Of a stretch of DNA of 45,574 bases, positions 16,791 to 25,426 are shown piece by piece; the first letter of the stretch is position 1; every line of letters begins with the position of its first letter. The position numbers and the translations under genes are program-made. Under the pieces are notes generated by a model. The model saw only the letters and a program-made list of their open reading frames with translations, did no database searches and was not told where the DNA came from. The DNA comes from Candidatus Sumerlaeota bacterium (GTDB lineage: Bacteria > Sumerlaeota > Sumerlaeia > SLMS01). Location: assembly GCA_007132505.1 (NCBI GenBank), contig SLOM01000150.1:1-45574 (forward strand), written 5' to 3'.

Positions 16791-17600
16791 TCATCGCACC
16801 GGGCCGGAGGGAGGGAGCTCCTCCACCTCACGATCCTCAATAGTGAGGGGGCCGAGTGTGGGCATGTCCGGTTCGGCACCCAGGCCGCTGAATCGCTGCG
16901 CCGCGAATTCATCCGGCGAAAGGATCCCGCCGCTGATGATGATCCGGGCGCCCTGTTCCACAGGGATGTTCGTGTCATACACGTCCTCCGATGGGACAAA
17001 CAGGAGGAAGCCGGACGTGGGGTTTGGCGTGGTGGGAAGGAAGATGGTGACCAGCACGGTGCCGTCCGGTTTCTTCGTTACTTCGCTTGTGGCGAAGCCG
17101 ATCACCCAGACCCCCCGGCGTGGATACTCGAAGAGTACAACGCGCTTGAACGAGTCCTTTCGCGACATCGTGAAGGTCTGCAACACCTCCTTCGGCGTGT
17201 TGTAGAAGAACTTCACGATGGGAACCTGGCTGACGAGCTTCTCGAGCAGATTGATCAGTTTCTTGATGGCGAAGAAGGTGGAGCCCCAGCCGATGAGGAA
17301 GATGACCACCAGCGCCAGGATGAAGGACACCAGGTACCGGACGGCGGTGACCAGCGGGTCTTCCTTGCTCCAGGTGTCGTCAATCAGGGTGAAGGTCCAG
17401 TTCACCATCCCGCCGAAGAGGAACTCAGTCCCCCGGACGATGAAAGCGACGGCCCAGGCGGCGATCAGGGCCGGGATCAGCACGATCAAGCCGGTCAGGA
17501 AGACACGCCGGACCTGCTCCCACGTGGTGGGGTGTTTCTTGTCATCGTTCTTCCGCTTGGTGCCAAAGGCTCTGGCATGCTTGCCAAAGATCGGCTTCAC
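16791..17600 (-). CDS. DUF502 membrane protein
   Basis: The 269-residue product has two long transmembrane helices (VRRVFLTGLIVLIPALIAAW and YLVSFILALVVIFLIGWGS) followed by a soluble domain with the family signatures IVKFFYNTPKEVLQTF, KRVVLFEYPRRGVWVIGFAT and IFLPTTPNPTSGFLLFVP. DUF502 proteins are widespread in bacteria and plants (COV1/LCV-like) and lack a settled function. The GTG at 17600 has GGGAG nine bases upstream. It precedes the response regulator and probably shares its transcript. Confidence 0.88.
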   Translation of the reverse strand: MKPIFGKHARAFGTKRKNDDKKHPTTWEQVRRVFLTGLIVLIPALIAAWAVAFIVRGTEFLFGGMVNWTFTLIDDTWSKEDPLVTAVRYLVSFILALVVIFLIGWGSTFFAIKKLINLLEKLVSQVPIVKFFYNTPKEVLQTFTMSRKDSFKRVVLFEYPRRGVWVIGFATSEVTKKPDGTVLVTIFLPTTPNPTSGFLLFVPSEDVYDTNIPVEQGARIIISGGILSPDEFAAQRFSGLGAEPDMPTLGPLTIEDREVEELPPSGPVR

Positions 17601-17772
17601 GTGAGGGGACTCCCGTAAAGGAGATGATTCGCGGCGTTCGGATGTCCGTGCAGGTTCGGGCTCCGAAAGCGAGGAAACAGTAGTGAAGCCTCCAACAGGA
17701 GAGCAAGGGCGGAGCGCCGGGTGGGAGCTTCGCGCGCTCCATCCCGATGGTTCCCGGGCAGGTGTCTTCCGC

Positions 17773-19074
17773 TCAGGTGGGCACCCCCGCCAGCCGGGCG
17801 AGCCGCACGCGGTCCATCCGCCACACAATGAAGGGAAGCACTCCGGCCAGCAGCGCGGCGATGGCGATGCCGAGGGGAATGGCCAGGAAGGACTCCGTGG
17901 CGCTGGCTAGCCAGGCGGCTGCGAGGGGCGCTGCGGCCGTGGAGCCGTTCCGCACCGCATTGACGGTGCCCTGCAGGCGGCCGAGCACGGCCACTCCGTA
18001 GCGTTCCGGCCAGAGGATCGCGTTGCCCGCCGTGGAGATGCCCGCTGCCACTCCAAGCAGACTCCCATAGGCCAGCGCCATCACCATCGCGGGCAGCGGA
18101 AGGACCACCGTCCCGCACGCCAGAGCGACGAACACCCCCGAGAGCGTGATGTTCCACATGCTGGGCAGCCTCTCGAACAACAGGCCGGAAGCGTAGGAAG
18201 AACCGATCCGCAAGAGCGCGAAGGCCGCGAAGATGGCCGGAATCAGCTCCACGCGCCAGCCATAGGACTCCACAAGCGCCACCTGGTGGAAGATCAACGC
18301 CGTCAGGGCGAACGGCACCAGCGAAACACCGATCACGAGAATCCAAAAGGGCACGCTCATGATGATGGGGATGGCGGCCGTTGCCTCCGTTGTTTCCCGG
18401 GGCGAGCCGGCGGGTTTCTCCTCCGCGGTGGAGGCTGGCGGGTCGCGCATGGGCAGGGAGATAAGCGGGGCAACGAGCACCAGATACAGCACGGCGAAGA
18501 AGAGGAGCGATTCCCTCCAGCCGAGCCACCGGATCAGTCCCTGCACGATCCCGGGGAAGACCAGTTCCCCGAACGCGAACCCAAGCCCAACAATGGCGAT
18601 GGCCCGGCCACGATGCTGGTCGAACCAGAGCGCCGTCGTCCTTATGGAGCCGATGGCGATGGAGCCCTGGCCCAGCATGCGCAGGATGTAGATGGCGAGG
18701 CCGAGCGTCAGTACACCGGTGACGAAGGGCAGGCCCAGCAGGGCCAGACCCATCCCCGCGAACACGATGACGAAGAACAACCGGCTGGAGACCTTGTCCG
18801 CCAGGTACCCCACCAGAGGCAGAGTCAGCGCGGCCAGCAAAGTGGCCACCGCATAGACGGAGCTGATGGCCACGCGCTCCAGGCCAAGCATCTCCATGAG
18901 CGGTTCGAGATAGAGGGAAATGACGAACGTCTGGCCGGGCGATGACAGGGCACATGCCAGGAATCCGAGCAGGACGATCTTCCAGCCGTAGAAGCCGGGG
19001 TTGGGGAAGGCCTTCTCCAGCATGCCCGCGGGGCGTACTGGCGGGACAGCTGGCTGGGAATCGGGTGGGGTCAC
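17773..19074 (-). CDS. major facilitator superfamily transporter
   Basis: The 433-residue product has 12 predicted helices in two halves with a central cytoplasmic loop (PMRDPPASTAEEKPAGSPRETT). The loop after helix 2, GYLADKVSSRLFF, is the MFS motif GxLaDrxGrk. Early residues FYGWKIVLLGF resemble monocarboxylate or oxalate/formate-type carriers, but the substrate is not known. The GTG start at 19074 follows AGGAAAGGT. It lies between the DUF502 gene and pilC on the same strand with gaps over 150 bp on both sides, so it is probably its own unit. Confidence 0.88.
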   Translation of the reverse strand: MTPPDSQPAVPPVRPAGMLEKAFPNPGFYGWKIVLLGFLACALSSPGQTFVISLYLEPLMEMLGLERVAISSVYAVATLLAALTLPLVGYLADKVSSRLFFVIVFAGMGLALLGLPFVTGVLTLGLAIYILRMLGQGSIAIGSIRTTALWFDQHRGRAIAIVGLGFAFGELVFPGIVQGLIRWLGWRESLLFFAVLYLVLVAPLISLPMRDPPASTAEEKPAGSPRETTEATAAIPIIMSVPFWILVIGVSLVPFALTALIFHQVALVESYGWRVELIPAIFAAFALLRIGSSYASGLLFERLPSMWNITLSGVFVALACGTVVLPLPAMVMALAYGSLLGVAAGISTAGNAILWPERYGVAVLGRLQGTVNAVRNGSTAAAPLAAAWLASATESFLAIPLGIAIAALLAGVLPFIVWRMDRVRLARLAGVPT

Positions 19075-19180
19075 ACGTGGACCTTTCCTGCCGCCGGGGA
19101 GAGTGCGGCAAACTGCGGAGGACGGGAAGGTTCCCGGTCCGGGTGCCGGGAGTCAATGACCGCGCAGTGCGTATAGACTT

Positions 19181-19209
19181 CGGGCCGGTCCGTTGAAGGG
19201 ACCGGCCCG
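19181..19209 (-). terminator. strong hairpin after pilC
   Basis: An 11-bp perfect GC-rich stem (19181-19191 with 19199-19209) and a 7-nt loop lie 26 bp past the pilC stop. No clear T-tract follows on the minus strand, so it may be a rho-independent-like or Rho-assisted stop, and it separates pilC from the transporter gene. Confidence 0.55.
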
Positions 19210-19234
19210 GAGCGTCTTCGCAAGTGGCCGCGGG

Positions 19235-20470
19235 CTACTCCCCGATGAGCTGCGGAATATTGAACAGGGGCAGGTAGAGCGCGATGACGATGAAACCGAC
19301 GATCGCACCGAGCAACACAATGAGCAGGGGCTCGATGATGGACGCCAGGGCGTTCACCGTGTCGTCCACCTCGCGCTCGTAGGCCTCCGCCACCTTGTTC
19401 AGCATCTGGTCAATGGCGCCTGTTTCCTCGCCGACGGCGACCATGTGGACAACCAGGGGCGGGAACACGTAGCATCGCGCGAGCGGCTCATGGATCGTGT
19501 CACCGTCCCGCACGGAGTTATAGACATCGTCCATGGCCCGTGCGACGACCTCGTTGCCGGAGCTGTCCCGCACAATGTCGAGCGCCTGCAGAATCGGCAC
19601 ACCGGAGTGAATCAGTGTGGCGAGCGTGCTGGCAAAGCGCGTGATGGCGATCTTCTGGAGGAGCGGGCCGAAGATAAGGATCTTCAGCTTGATCCTGTCG
19701 AACACGTACTTGCCGTTTCGCGTCCGGTTGATCTGACCGTAGATCACGAAGATGAGCACGATGCCGAGGATAACCCAGATGGTTTGCTGGGCGAGGATAT
19801 TGGAAATCTGGATGAGTACTTCCGTCAGGTAGGGCAGTTCCTCGGCGCCGAGCTGCTCGAAGATGTCCCGGAAGGCCGGGATGATATACACCATGATGAA
19901 GGTGACGATGCCGCCGGCGAGCACCGAGACAACGACCGGATACATCATGGCGGACTTGATCTTGCCCTTGAGCGCCTGGCGTTTCTCGAGGAACTCCGCC
20001 ACCTTGTTGAGCACGACCTCCAGCACACCGCCGATCTCACCGGCGCGCACCATGTTAACGTAGAGGTTGTCGAACACGCGGGGGTGACGCGCCAGCGCCT
20101 CGGAGAGCGATCCGCCCCCCTCGATGGTGTCAATCATGTCCTGGATCTTGTCGGCGAAGATGACCGACTCGACCTGCTCGCGCAGAATGCCCAGCGAGCG
20201 CACGATGGGAAGCCCCGCGTCAATCAGCGTGGCCAACTGACGCGTGAAGGTCATGAGCTGCTTGGCGGTGATGCGGTGGAAGACGTACTTGAGGAGAGGC
20301 AGGGCGCTGAGGTCGGCGCTGGCCGCGCTTTTCTTGTGCGGGCGCACCTTGAGCGGATAGTATCCCATGCCCCGAAGCCGCTCGACGATCTGCTCTTCGT
20401 TGGCGGCTTCGATCACGCCTTTGACCTGCTTGCCGCCCTTGTCCAATGCTTCGTATGTAAACTCGGCCAT
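19235..20470 (-). CDS. pilC: type IV pilus / type II secretion inner-membrane platform protein PilC/GspF
   Basis: PilC/GspF is the polytopic platform that couples the assembly ATPase to pilin insertion. The 411-residue product begins MAEFTYEALDKGGKQVKGVIEA, typical of the family, and contains two T2SSF domains: first around TRQLATLIDAGLPIVRSL to IMVYIIPAF, second around ITRFASTLATLIHSGVPILQALDIV to the C-terminal ALYLPLFNIPQLIGE. Three to four membrane helices are visible. The ATG at 20470 has GGGAG eight bases upstream; longer frames overlap the divergent gene. No pilB or pilT lies beside it, so pilus genes are scattered, as with pilD and the PilX-like gene in this window. Confidence 0.95.
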   Translation of the reverse strand: MAEFTYEALDKGGKQVKGVIEAANEEQIVERLRGMGYYPLKVRPHKKSAASADLSALPLLKYVFHRITAKQLMTFTRQLATLIDAGLPIVRSLGILREQVESVIFADKIQDMIDTIEGGGSLSEALARHPRVFDNLYVNMVRAGEIGGVLEVVLNKVAEFLEKRQALKGKIKSAMMYPVVVSVLAGGIVTFIMVYIIPAFRDIFEQLGAEELPYLTEVLIQISNILAQQTIWVILGIVLIFVIYGQINRTRNGKYVFDRIKLKILIFGPLLQKIAITRFASTLATLIHSGVPILQALDIVRDSSGNEVVARAMDDVYNSVRDGDTIHEPLARCYVFPPLVVHMVAVGEETGAIDQMLNKVAEAYEREVDDTVNALASIIEPLLIVLLGAIVGFIVIALYLPLFNIPQLIGE

Positions 20471-20639
20471 TCGAACGACTCCCGGCTTCCCGCGTCTTGT
20501 GTCCCGTTGGGTTGGGACCGTTGCAGGGTCCCCCTGCCTTCCGGCGCTGTCAAGGCCAGCGCTGGCCGCCGGACCGGCCGGTTCTCCTTGCCGGAAGGGC
20601 TGTTCGGGAGCAATTCTGCGGTTGGAGGTACTTGGTCCG

Positions 20640-21542
20640 ATGCCCCTGGGAGTCGCGCTCCCCCTCATCCTGGCTCTGGTCGTTGCTGCGACCGTGGCGC
20701 CGCTCAGGGCGGAGCAGCCATCCGTCCCGGACGGAAAAACGGGGCAGTTGACCGGGCGGGTGGACGGCCAGCGGGTCCATGGTCAATTCCACACCCGCTC
20801 CTTCGGCACCCACGAAATCACCACCTTCCGCGGTCAGGCCGGACAGGAGAGCATCCACGGCCGTGTGATCCGCTTCCCAACCGCGCGTGAGGGAACCAGC
20901 GGGCTCACGGTGCAGGGCCGGACGGGCTCACAGCGCTTCCATGCCACCGGCACCGAAAGGTGGGACCTCCCGGGTCGCGCCCACACAACATTGACGGGTG
21001 TGCCACCGGCCCGCATCCACGCGCACCGGGAGCACACCTCCGTCCCCGGAGCTGAGCGCCTCACGGCGAGATCACGAGTGGACGACCGTGGGGTGACCTT
21101 CAACGGCTTCATCCAGCACCTGGACGGCCGGCCGGGCATGACCGGTTATTGGGACCCGCGGGAGAGGCTCGGGAGCTTGCGGCCCTCCGCGGCGGCCCGT
21201 CACCTCGGTCCGCGCCACTTCGAGGGCCGGGACGATGCCGCCTCCCACCTCCGGAGCCGGCCCGTCACAATAACTCCCGCCCAACCGGACGCGCAACGGC
21301 CGCGGGTGCTGACCACCACACCGGAACGCACACGAACCGTGCGCCCCCGGGAAACGCGCTCCACCACGATCATCCGCACGCCGGAATCCGCCCCCCGTGC
21401 GGGCGTTGAGGTGCACCGCCAGACGGTCCGCCCGGAGCGGACCACCTCCATCATCACACCCCGAACCACCCTCCCCCGCCCGGGGGAGTCAGGCCGGTCC
21501 TCTGGCGCGTCGAGCGGGAGCAGCCCCTTCCCGGAAAGGTGA
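20640..21542 (+). CDS. secreted Arg/Thr/Pro-rich protein of unknown function
   Basis: The 300-residue product has a signal peptide (MPLGVALPLILALVVAATVAPLRA). The first half has irregular repeats of a Gly/His/Arg-rich beta-like unit (for example DGQRVHGQFHTRSFGTHE, GQESIHGRVIRF and GSQRFHATGTER). The second half is low-complexity, rich in Arg, Thr, Pro and Ser. GGAGG lies 11 bases before the ATG. I recognise no family. It is divergent from pilC across about 170 bp and precedes another secreted protein gene by 192 bp. Confidence 0.6.
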   Translation: MPLGVALPLILALVVAATVAPLRAEQPSVPDGKTGQLTGRVDGQRVHGQFHTRSFGTHEITTFRGQAGQESIHGRVIRFPTAREGTSGLTVQGRTGSQRFHATGTERWDLPGRAHTTLTGVPPARIHAHREHTSVPGAERLTARSRVDDRGVTFNGFIQHLDGRPGMTGYWDPRERLGSLRPSAAARHLGPRHFEGRDDAASHLRSRPVTITPAQPDAQRPRVLTTTPERTRTVRPRETRSTTIIRTPESAPRAGVEVHRQTVRPERTTSIITPRTTLPRPGESGRSSGASSGSSPFPER

Positions 21543-21734
21543 CCCGCTGCGGCCGGAGCACCTTCGGCGCATCCCGCTCGTTCGTGGAGTGGCCTCAGTT
21601 GACCGTTGTCAAATGGGTCGGGGGGATGCACTCCACCGCTTTCCCGGGGGCCCCAAAAGCTTGACGTTGTCGGCGATGCCCGTCCACACCCAACCGGATT
21701 CGCGGCATGGATGCTGCCGGAAAGGTGGGACGGA

Positions 21735-22781
21735 ATGGTGGGAAATGCGCATGAGGGACGCCAGATAAGCTGGAGCACATCGCCGGGGAGTGCTGTCCGG
21801 GCCGCGGCGCTTTTGCTTGCGATGCTGCCCGCGTGGGCCGGAGCCGACATCGTGCTGGGGACAGTGCTGAAGGAGCCCTTGCCCTGCGGCAGCGGCGAGG
21901 AATTCACCGTCCGCATCTTCCTGGACACCGAGCGCGATGACCTGCGGAGCGTGAACAGCCTGTTCACCTACAACTCCAATCGCTTTGAATACCGCTCCAC
22001 GACCGAGGCGCCCGGCTTCGAGGGCACCGTACAGGGAACGGGAGTCGAGTTCCTCAACCTTGGGACCTATTCATTCAGCATCTCGCGCGTGGATGAGGAC
22101 GAGTTCCTTCCCTCGATGTTCCTGGCGGATGTGACATTCCGGACAAAGGAATCGAACCTCTCCGGCCGGAGCTTCACCAACGAACCGCCGACCGATCCGC
22201 TCTTCGTGCGGGAAGGTGGCAGCACCTTTACCCGCCCGTTCGACCTTTCCCGCACCGAGCAGGTGACCTGTGGGCAGGGAGGGCTGGTGAACGCCGGGAC
22301 CGTTTCCGTGCGAAGCGAACTCGTGCAGACACCGGCCTGCGGCGAGGAGGGCACGGCCCGGGTGCGGCTGCACCTCGACACGGACATGCCCTTCGTTCAC
22401 GAGGCGTTCCTCACCGCACGCTACGACGCGGCGCGGTTCCGGCTCACGGGGAGCAGCTTTCTTGAGGAGTACGGTCCGGTGGATGGTTCGGTGGCCCCGC
22501 CCAACCCGTTTGATCCTGGGGAGGAGGTCCAGATTCAGTTCCGCCGGCCGGCAGGACAGGGTTCGCTCGGGCAGGGACCGTTCCTGGAACTGGAGTTCGA
22601 GGCGCGCGGGACGCTTGGCGAGGACGATCCGTTCGACCTGTTCACGGCCAGTGAGGACGCCGTCCTGTACCGCTTCCAGGGGATGGACCCCATGCAGGGA
22701 GCGGGTGATTTCTCTGCCACGGAGGGAATTTCCTGCCGTCAGGAGGCGGAGCCACCACCCGCCGCATGGATTTTCTACTGA
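21735..22781 (+). CDS. secreted protein with two cohesin-like beta-sandwich modules
   Basis: After a signal peptide ending AWAGADI, the 348-residue product shows two similar modules (about residues 35-165 and 185-325). Each begins with a Cys-Gly pair and a segment like EFTVRIFLDTERDD or TARVRLHLDTDMP, then FTYNSNRFEY or ARYDAARFRL, and ends in a strand such as FLADVTF or FLELEFEARG. This order recalls cohesin-like domains, which bind dockerins or act as adhesion modules. The match is by pattern only. The ATG at 21735 follows AAAGGTGGGA. No PEP-CTERM or other sorting tail is seen. Confidence 0.55.
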   Translation: MVGNAHEGRQISWSTSPGSAVRAAALLLAMLPAWAGADIVLGTVLKEPLPCGSGEEFTVRIFLDTERDDLRSVNSLFTYNSNRFEYRSTTEAPGFEGTVQGTGVEFLNLGTYSFSISRVDEDEFLPSMFLADVTFRTKESNLSGRSFTNEPPTDPLFVREGGSTFTRPFDLSRTEQVTCGQGGLVNAGTVSVRSELVQTPACGEEGTARVRLHLDTDMPFVHEAFLTARYDAARFRLTGSSFLEEYGPVDGSVAPPNPFDPGEEVQIQFRRPAGQGSLGQGPFLELEFEARGTLGEDDPFDLFTASEDAVLYRFQGMDPMQGAGDFSATEGISCRQEAEPPPAAWIFY

Positions 22782-22799
22782 GGGCGTATCCCAGGACGG

Positions 22800-22970
22800 T
22801 CAGACATCGGCAGGCGGGCGGCGCCCCGTCAGGGCTGAGAGCACAACGAGAACGATCCCAACCAGGAACAGGATGACGGCCAGATTCACGGCGACTTCCG
22901 CGATCCCGCTGAAGCCGAGCACGGCCGCGATGAGCGCGAGTACGATGAAGGTAATGGCCCAACCAATCAT
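22800..22970 (-). CDS. DUF1328 (YtjA/UPF0391) small membrane protein
   Basis: A 56-residue peptide with two hydrophobic helices: MIGWAITFIVLALIAAVLGF, then the family-typical GFSGIAEVAVNLAVILFLVGIVLVVLSALTGRR. Members are common stress-related membrane peptides in many phyla, of unknown function. AAGGAG lies seven bases before the ATG. A hairpin sits just upstream in the leader (22987-23004). It ends 18 bp after the convergent cohesin-like gene. Confidence 0.9.
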   Translation of the reverse strand: MIGWAITFIVLALIAAVLGFSGIAEVAVNLAVILFLVGIVLVVLSALTGRRPPADV

Positions 22971-23350
22971 GGCATTTCTCCTTGAAAAGTAGTGAAATCT
23001 ACTTCCGGCGGTGAGGCTCTGGAACCGGTGCAGAAGCACCAGAACTGAGCTCCAACGCTTCAGAAGGGCGGGGCACATTCCAAGCCAGCCCTCTGTTCCA
23101 CGCGGTGAGGTTGGCCTGATGACCGGGCCGGCCGAGCCACACAGTCCGTCACAGAACATTGAAAAAAATAATCTTAAGCTGCGCATCTGGGAAAAACCAT
23201 GAGATTGGACAGGTTCGCCTCATTGGCTCCCGGAATCCGACCTCTCCGCAGCCACCCGCGCCAGATCTGCCGGGCCCGGCACTTGCCTCCGCCACCAGCA
23301 GCTATTCTCCATTGCTTGCATGCGCCATGTGAGGAACCTTTCACGCCACG
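22971..23350. other. divergent intergenic region
   Basis: About 380 bp separate the DUF1328 gene (minus) from the radical SAM gene (plus). It holds a leader hairpin at 22987-23004, a small GGTGC-AGAA-GCACC hairpin at 23037-23050 and an AT-rich patch around 23158-23180 that is unusual in this GC-rich context and could hold promoters. No additional gene is convincing. Confidence 0.45.
22987..23004 (-). promoter_or_regulatory. leader hairpin of the DUF1328 gene
   Basis: AAGTAG (22987-22992) pairs perfectly with CTACTT (22999-23004) around a 6-nt AT-rich loop, a few bases upstream of the AAGGAG ribosome site of the DUF1328 gene. It may stabilise the mRNA or modulate ribosome access. Confidence 0.35.
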
Positions 23351-24475
23351 ATGCTTTCCCTTCACCCCCACCGCTCACCGGACCGCGACGCGGACCCCGG
23401 CCTGCTCGACAAGCTGAAGGTTGTCACGTTCTTCACGACAACCCGCTGTAACGCCCGCTGCGAGACGTGCTTTTACTGGAAGTCCCTCAACGATGCGGAC
23501 GAGCAAGCCATGAAGCTTGACGAGATCGAGCAACTCACCTCAACCATGCCACGGTTCGACCACCTGCTCTTTAGCGGCGGCGAGCCTGTCATGCGCAAGG
23601 AGATCGTGGAGATCGCGAAGATCTTCGCGGACAACTGCGGCATTATGTCGCTCGACATGCCGACCAATGGCCTGCTTCCCAAGAGGGTCGAGGAGGTGGC
23701 CGAGCGGGTCCTGGAGGAGATGCCGCATCTTTTCTTCACCGTGGGCCTCTCGCTGGACGGGCTGGAGGAGACCCACAACCGCATCCGGGGCGTGCCGGGC
23801 AACTGGGCCAAGTCCATGGAGACTCTCCGCCGGCTGGCCGCCTTGCGCGCGCGCCGTATGGAGAAGTTCCGCCGTGGCGAGGGACCGGAGCCGAAGCTGC
23901 GCCTCATGTCCCTCACATGCATCAACAACCAGAACATCGAAGAGATGGAGGCGCTGGCCAAGGTCATGGCCGCCAACCCGGAGATGGACGGCATGACGTT
24001 CGAATGCCTGCGCGGCACGCCGAAGGACCCGACAATGCGGCCGCCCACGCCCGAGCAGTTCGACCGCGTGGTGCGCCTGTCCATGGAGTACAACGCGGAG
24101 CTGTTCGCCCGGCGCTTCCCCCACTACCGGGCCACGTGGCTTGCCTATACACGGAACCTTTACCGCTTCCAGCGCGAGCACCTCACCGTGGGCAAGATTC
24201 CCGCCACGTGCCAGGCGGGGATCGCCCTTGCGGTCATCGAGCCGGACGGGCGGGTGCGCCTTTGCGAGTTGCTGGACGACGTCGGCAGCCTCCGGGAAGA
24301 GGGCCTCGACTGGAAGGCCGTCTGGCTCGGGCCAAAGGCCGTGGCACAGCGGCGCTGGATACGCGAGGCACGGTGCTCCTGTACCCACTGCGTGAACCTT
24401 GGACACAGTATAGACGGTGCCCTCGCGACGCGCACACGGCGGAAGCTGGACCAGTTCGTCTACTCAAGGACTTAG
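23351..24475 (+). CDS. radical SAM protein with SPASM-like cysteine tail
   Basis: The 374-residue product has the radical SAM cluster motif CNARCETC (Cys 33, 37, 40) and the SAM-binding GGEP (76-79). Its C-terminal part has further cysteines (287, 305, 342, 344, 347, with the last three as CSCTHC), like SPASM or twitch domains that hold extra Fe-S clusters in peptide- or enzyme-modifying radical enzymes. No precursor peptide gene is visible next to it, so the substrate is unknown. The ATG at 23351 has GAGGAA about 14 bases upstream. It ends 186 bp before a convergent methyltransferase gene. Confidence 0.85.
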   Translation: MLSLHPHRSPDRDADPGLLDKLKVVTFFTTTRCNARCETCFYWKSLNDADEQAMKLDEIEQLTSTMPRFDHLLFSGGEPVMRKEIVEIAKIFADNCGIMSLDMPTNGLLPKRVEEVAERVLEEMPHLFFTVGLSLDGLEETHNRIRGVPGNWAKSMETLRRLAALRARRMEKFRRGEGPEPKLRLMSLTCINNQNIEEMEALAKVMAANPEMDGMTFECLRGTPKDPTMRPPTPEQFDRVVRLSMEYNAELFARRFPHYRATWLAYTRNLYRFQREHLTVGKIPATCQAGIALAVIEPDGRVRLCELLDDVGSLREEGLDWKAVWLGPKAVAQRRWIREARCSCTHCVNLGHSIDGALATRTRRKLDQFVYSRT

Positions 24476-24661
24476 AGTTCCTGTCGGGAGGGTGCTTCAC
24501 CACGGGGGCTGCTTCTCGCGAGCCTTTCAGGTTCGCCCGGCACCAGAAAACGTCCGCGATGCGTGACCCGGACGCCCGTCAACTCCTTGTCTCCGCTTCT
24601 CCGTGGCGGGTCTTGTCTTTTCGGACTGAAGAAGAGATTGGACTGACGCACCAAATCCGCG

Positions 24662-25426
24662 TTATTGGCGCCGGGCGAGAAGGATGCAGCGGGAGCTGGC
24701 CTCGGGGTCGAGCGGCTCGCCTGTATAGTCACCCCACCGATGCACCACGGCGAGGCCGCTCCGCGCGATGGCCTGCTCCAGTTCCGCGGGGCTGTACAGA
24801 CGGACGCTCTCCCACACCTCGCGCCCGGGGACTCCGTCCACCCATTCCTGCTGATGCTTGAGGGCCCGGCGCCCGTCCGGCGAGATGCTCCGCTGAATCA
24901 GCCAGACGCCCCCGGGGGTTTCTGACGGGAACCTTTCGTGAGGTGTTTGTTTCGTCGCGTGCAGGGCCGGCTCCCGGTTCAGGAAGTCCAGCAGGAACCA
25001 CCCCCCGGGCTCCAGCACGCGCGCCACCTCCGCCAGCACGGCGAAATTCTCCTCATCCGTTTCGAAGTAGCCGAACGCGGTGAAAAAGTTGGTCACCAAG
25101 CGGAACACACGGTCCCGAAGGGGAAGGTGCCGCATGTCAAGCCGCACCAGGGGAAGGCTGTGTCCGGCTCCGGCGGCGGCACGGGCAGCACTGCGGAGCA
25201 ACGGGTGGGAGAGGTCGCCGCCGGTCGTGGCAATGCCCGCTTCGCGCAGGGCCAGCGCGTGACGCCCGGCACCGCAGCAGAGATCGAACGCCGGACCGCG
25301 GAAGCCTTCCGGGAGATGCCGCGCCAGCAGGCGCACGCCACGCTCTGCCTCCTCGCGGTTGCGGTGTGAGTAGCGCTGCAGGTAATCCGCGTCAAAAGCG
25401 GTTTCGTACCATTCTCCGAGCTTCAT
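24662..25426 (-). CDS. class I SAM-dependent methyltransferase
   Basis: The 254-residue product has the SAM-binding motif I AFDLCCGAGRHALAL (46-60), an acidic residue after the second strand (GGDLSHPLL), and the motif LVTNFFTAFGYFETDEENFAVLAEVARVLEPGGWFLLDFLN that is typical of small-molecule methyltransferases of the UbiE/COQ5-like class. The start codon overlaps the stop of the upstream YprB-like gene by 4 bp (ATGA), so translation is probably coupled. Substrate unknown. Confidence 0.88.
   Translation of the reverse strand: MKLGEWYETAFDADYLQRYSHRNREEAERGVRLLARHLPEGFRGPAFDLCCGAGRHALALREAGIATTGGDLSHPLLRSAARAAAGAGHSLPLVRLDMRHLPLRDRVFRLVTNFFTAFGYFETDEENFAVLAEVARVLEPGGWFLLDFLNREPALHATKQTPHERFPSETPGGVWLIQRSISPDGRRALKHQQEWVDGVPGREVWESVRLYSPAELEQAIARSGLAVVHRWGDYTGEPLDPEASSRCILLARRQ

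Noticed and set aside
15741..17618. 625-codon open frame antisense to the response regulator and DUF502 genes
   Set aside because: It crosses two well-supported genes and shows no recognisable domain or signal.
17597..19156. Alternative frame over the MFS gene
   Set aside because: The other frame gives a textbook 12-helix transporter; this one gives an Arg/Gly/His-rich product.
19193..20890. 565-codon open frame antisense to pilC
   Set aside because: The opposite strand encodes a complete PilC; the product here has no domain.
24476..24661. Possible terminator between the convergent radical SAM and methyltransferase genes
   Set aside because: No stem of useful length with a T-tract could be found by eye.
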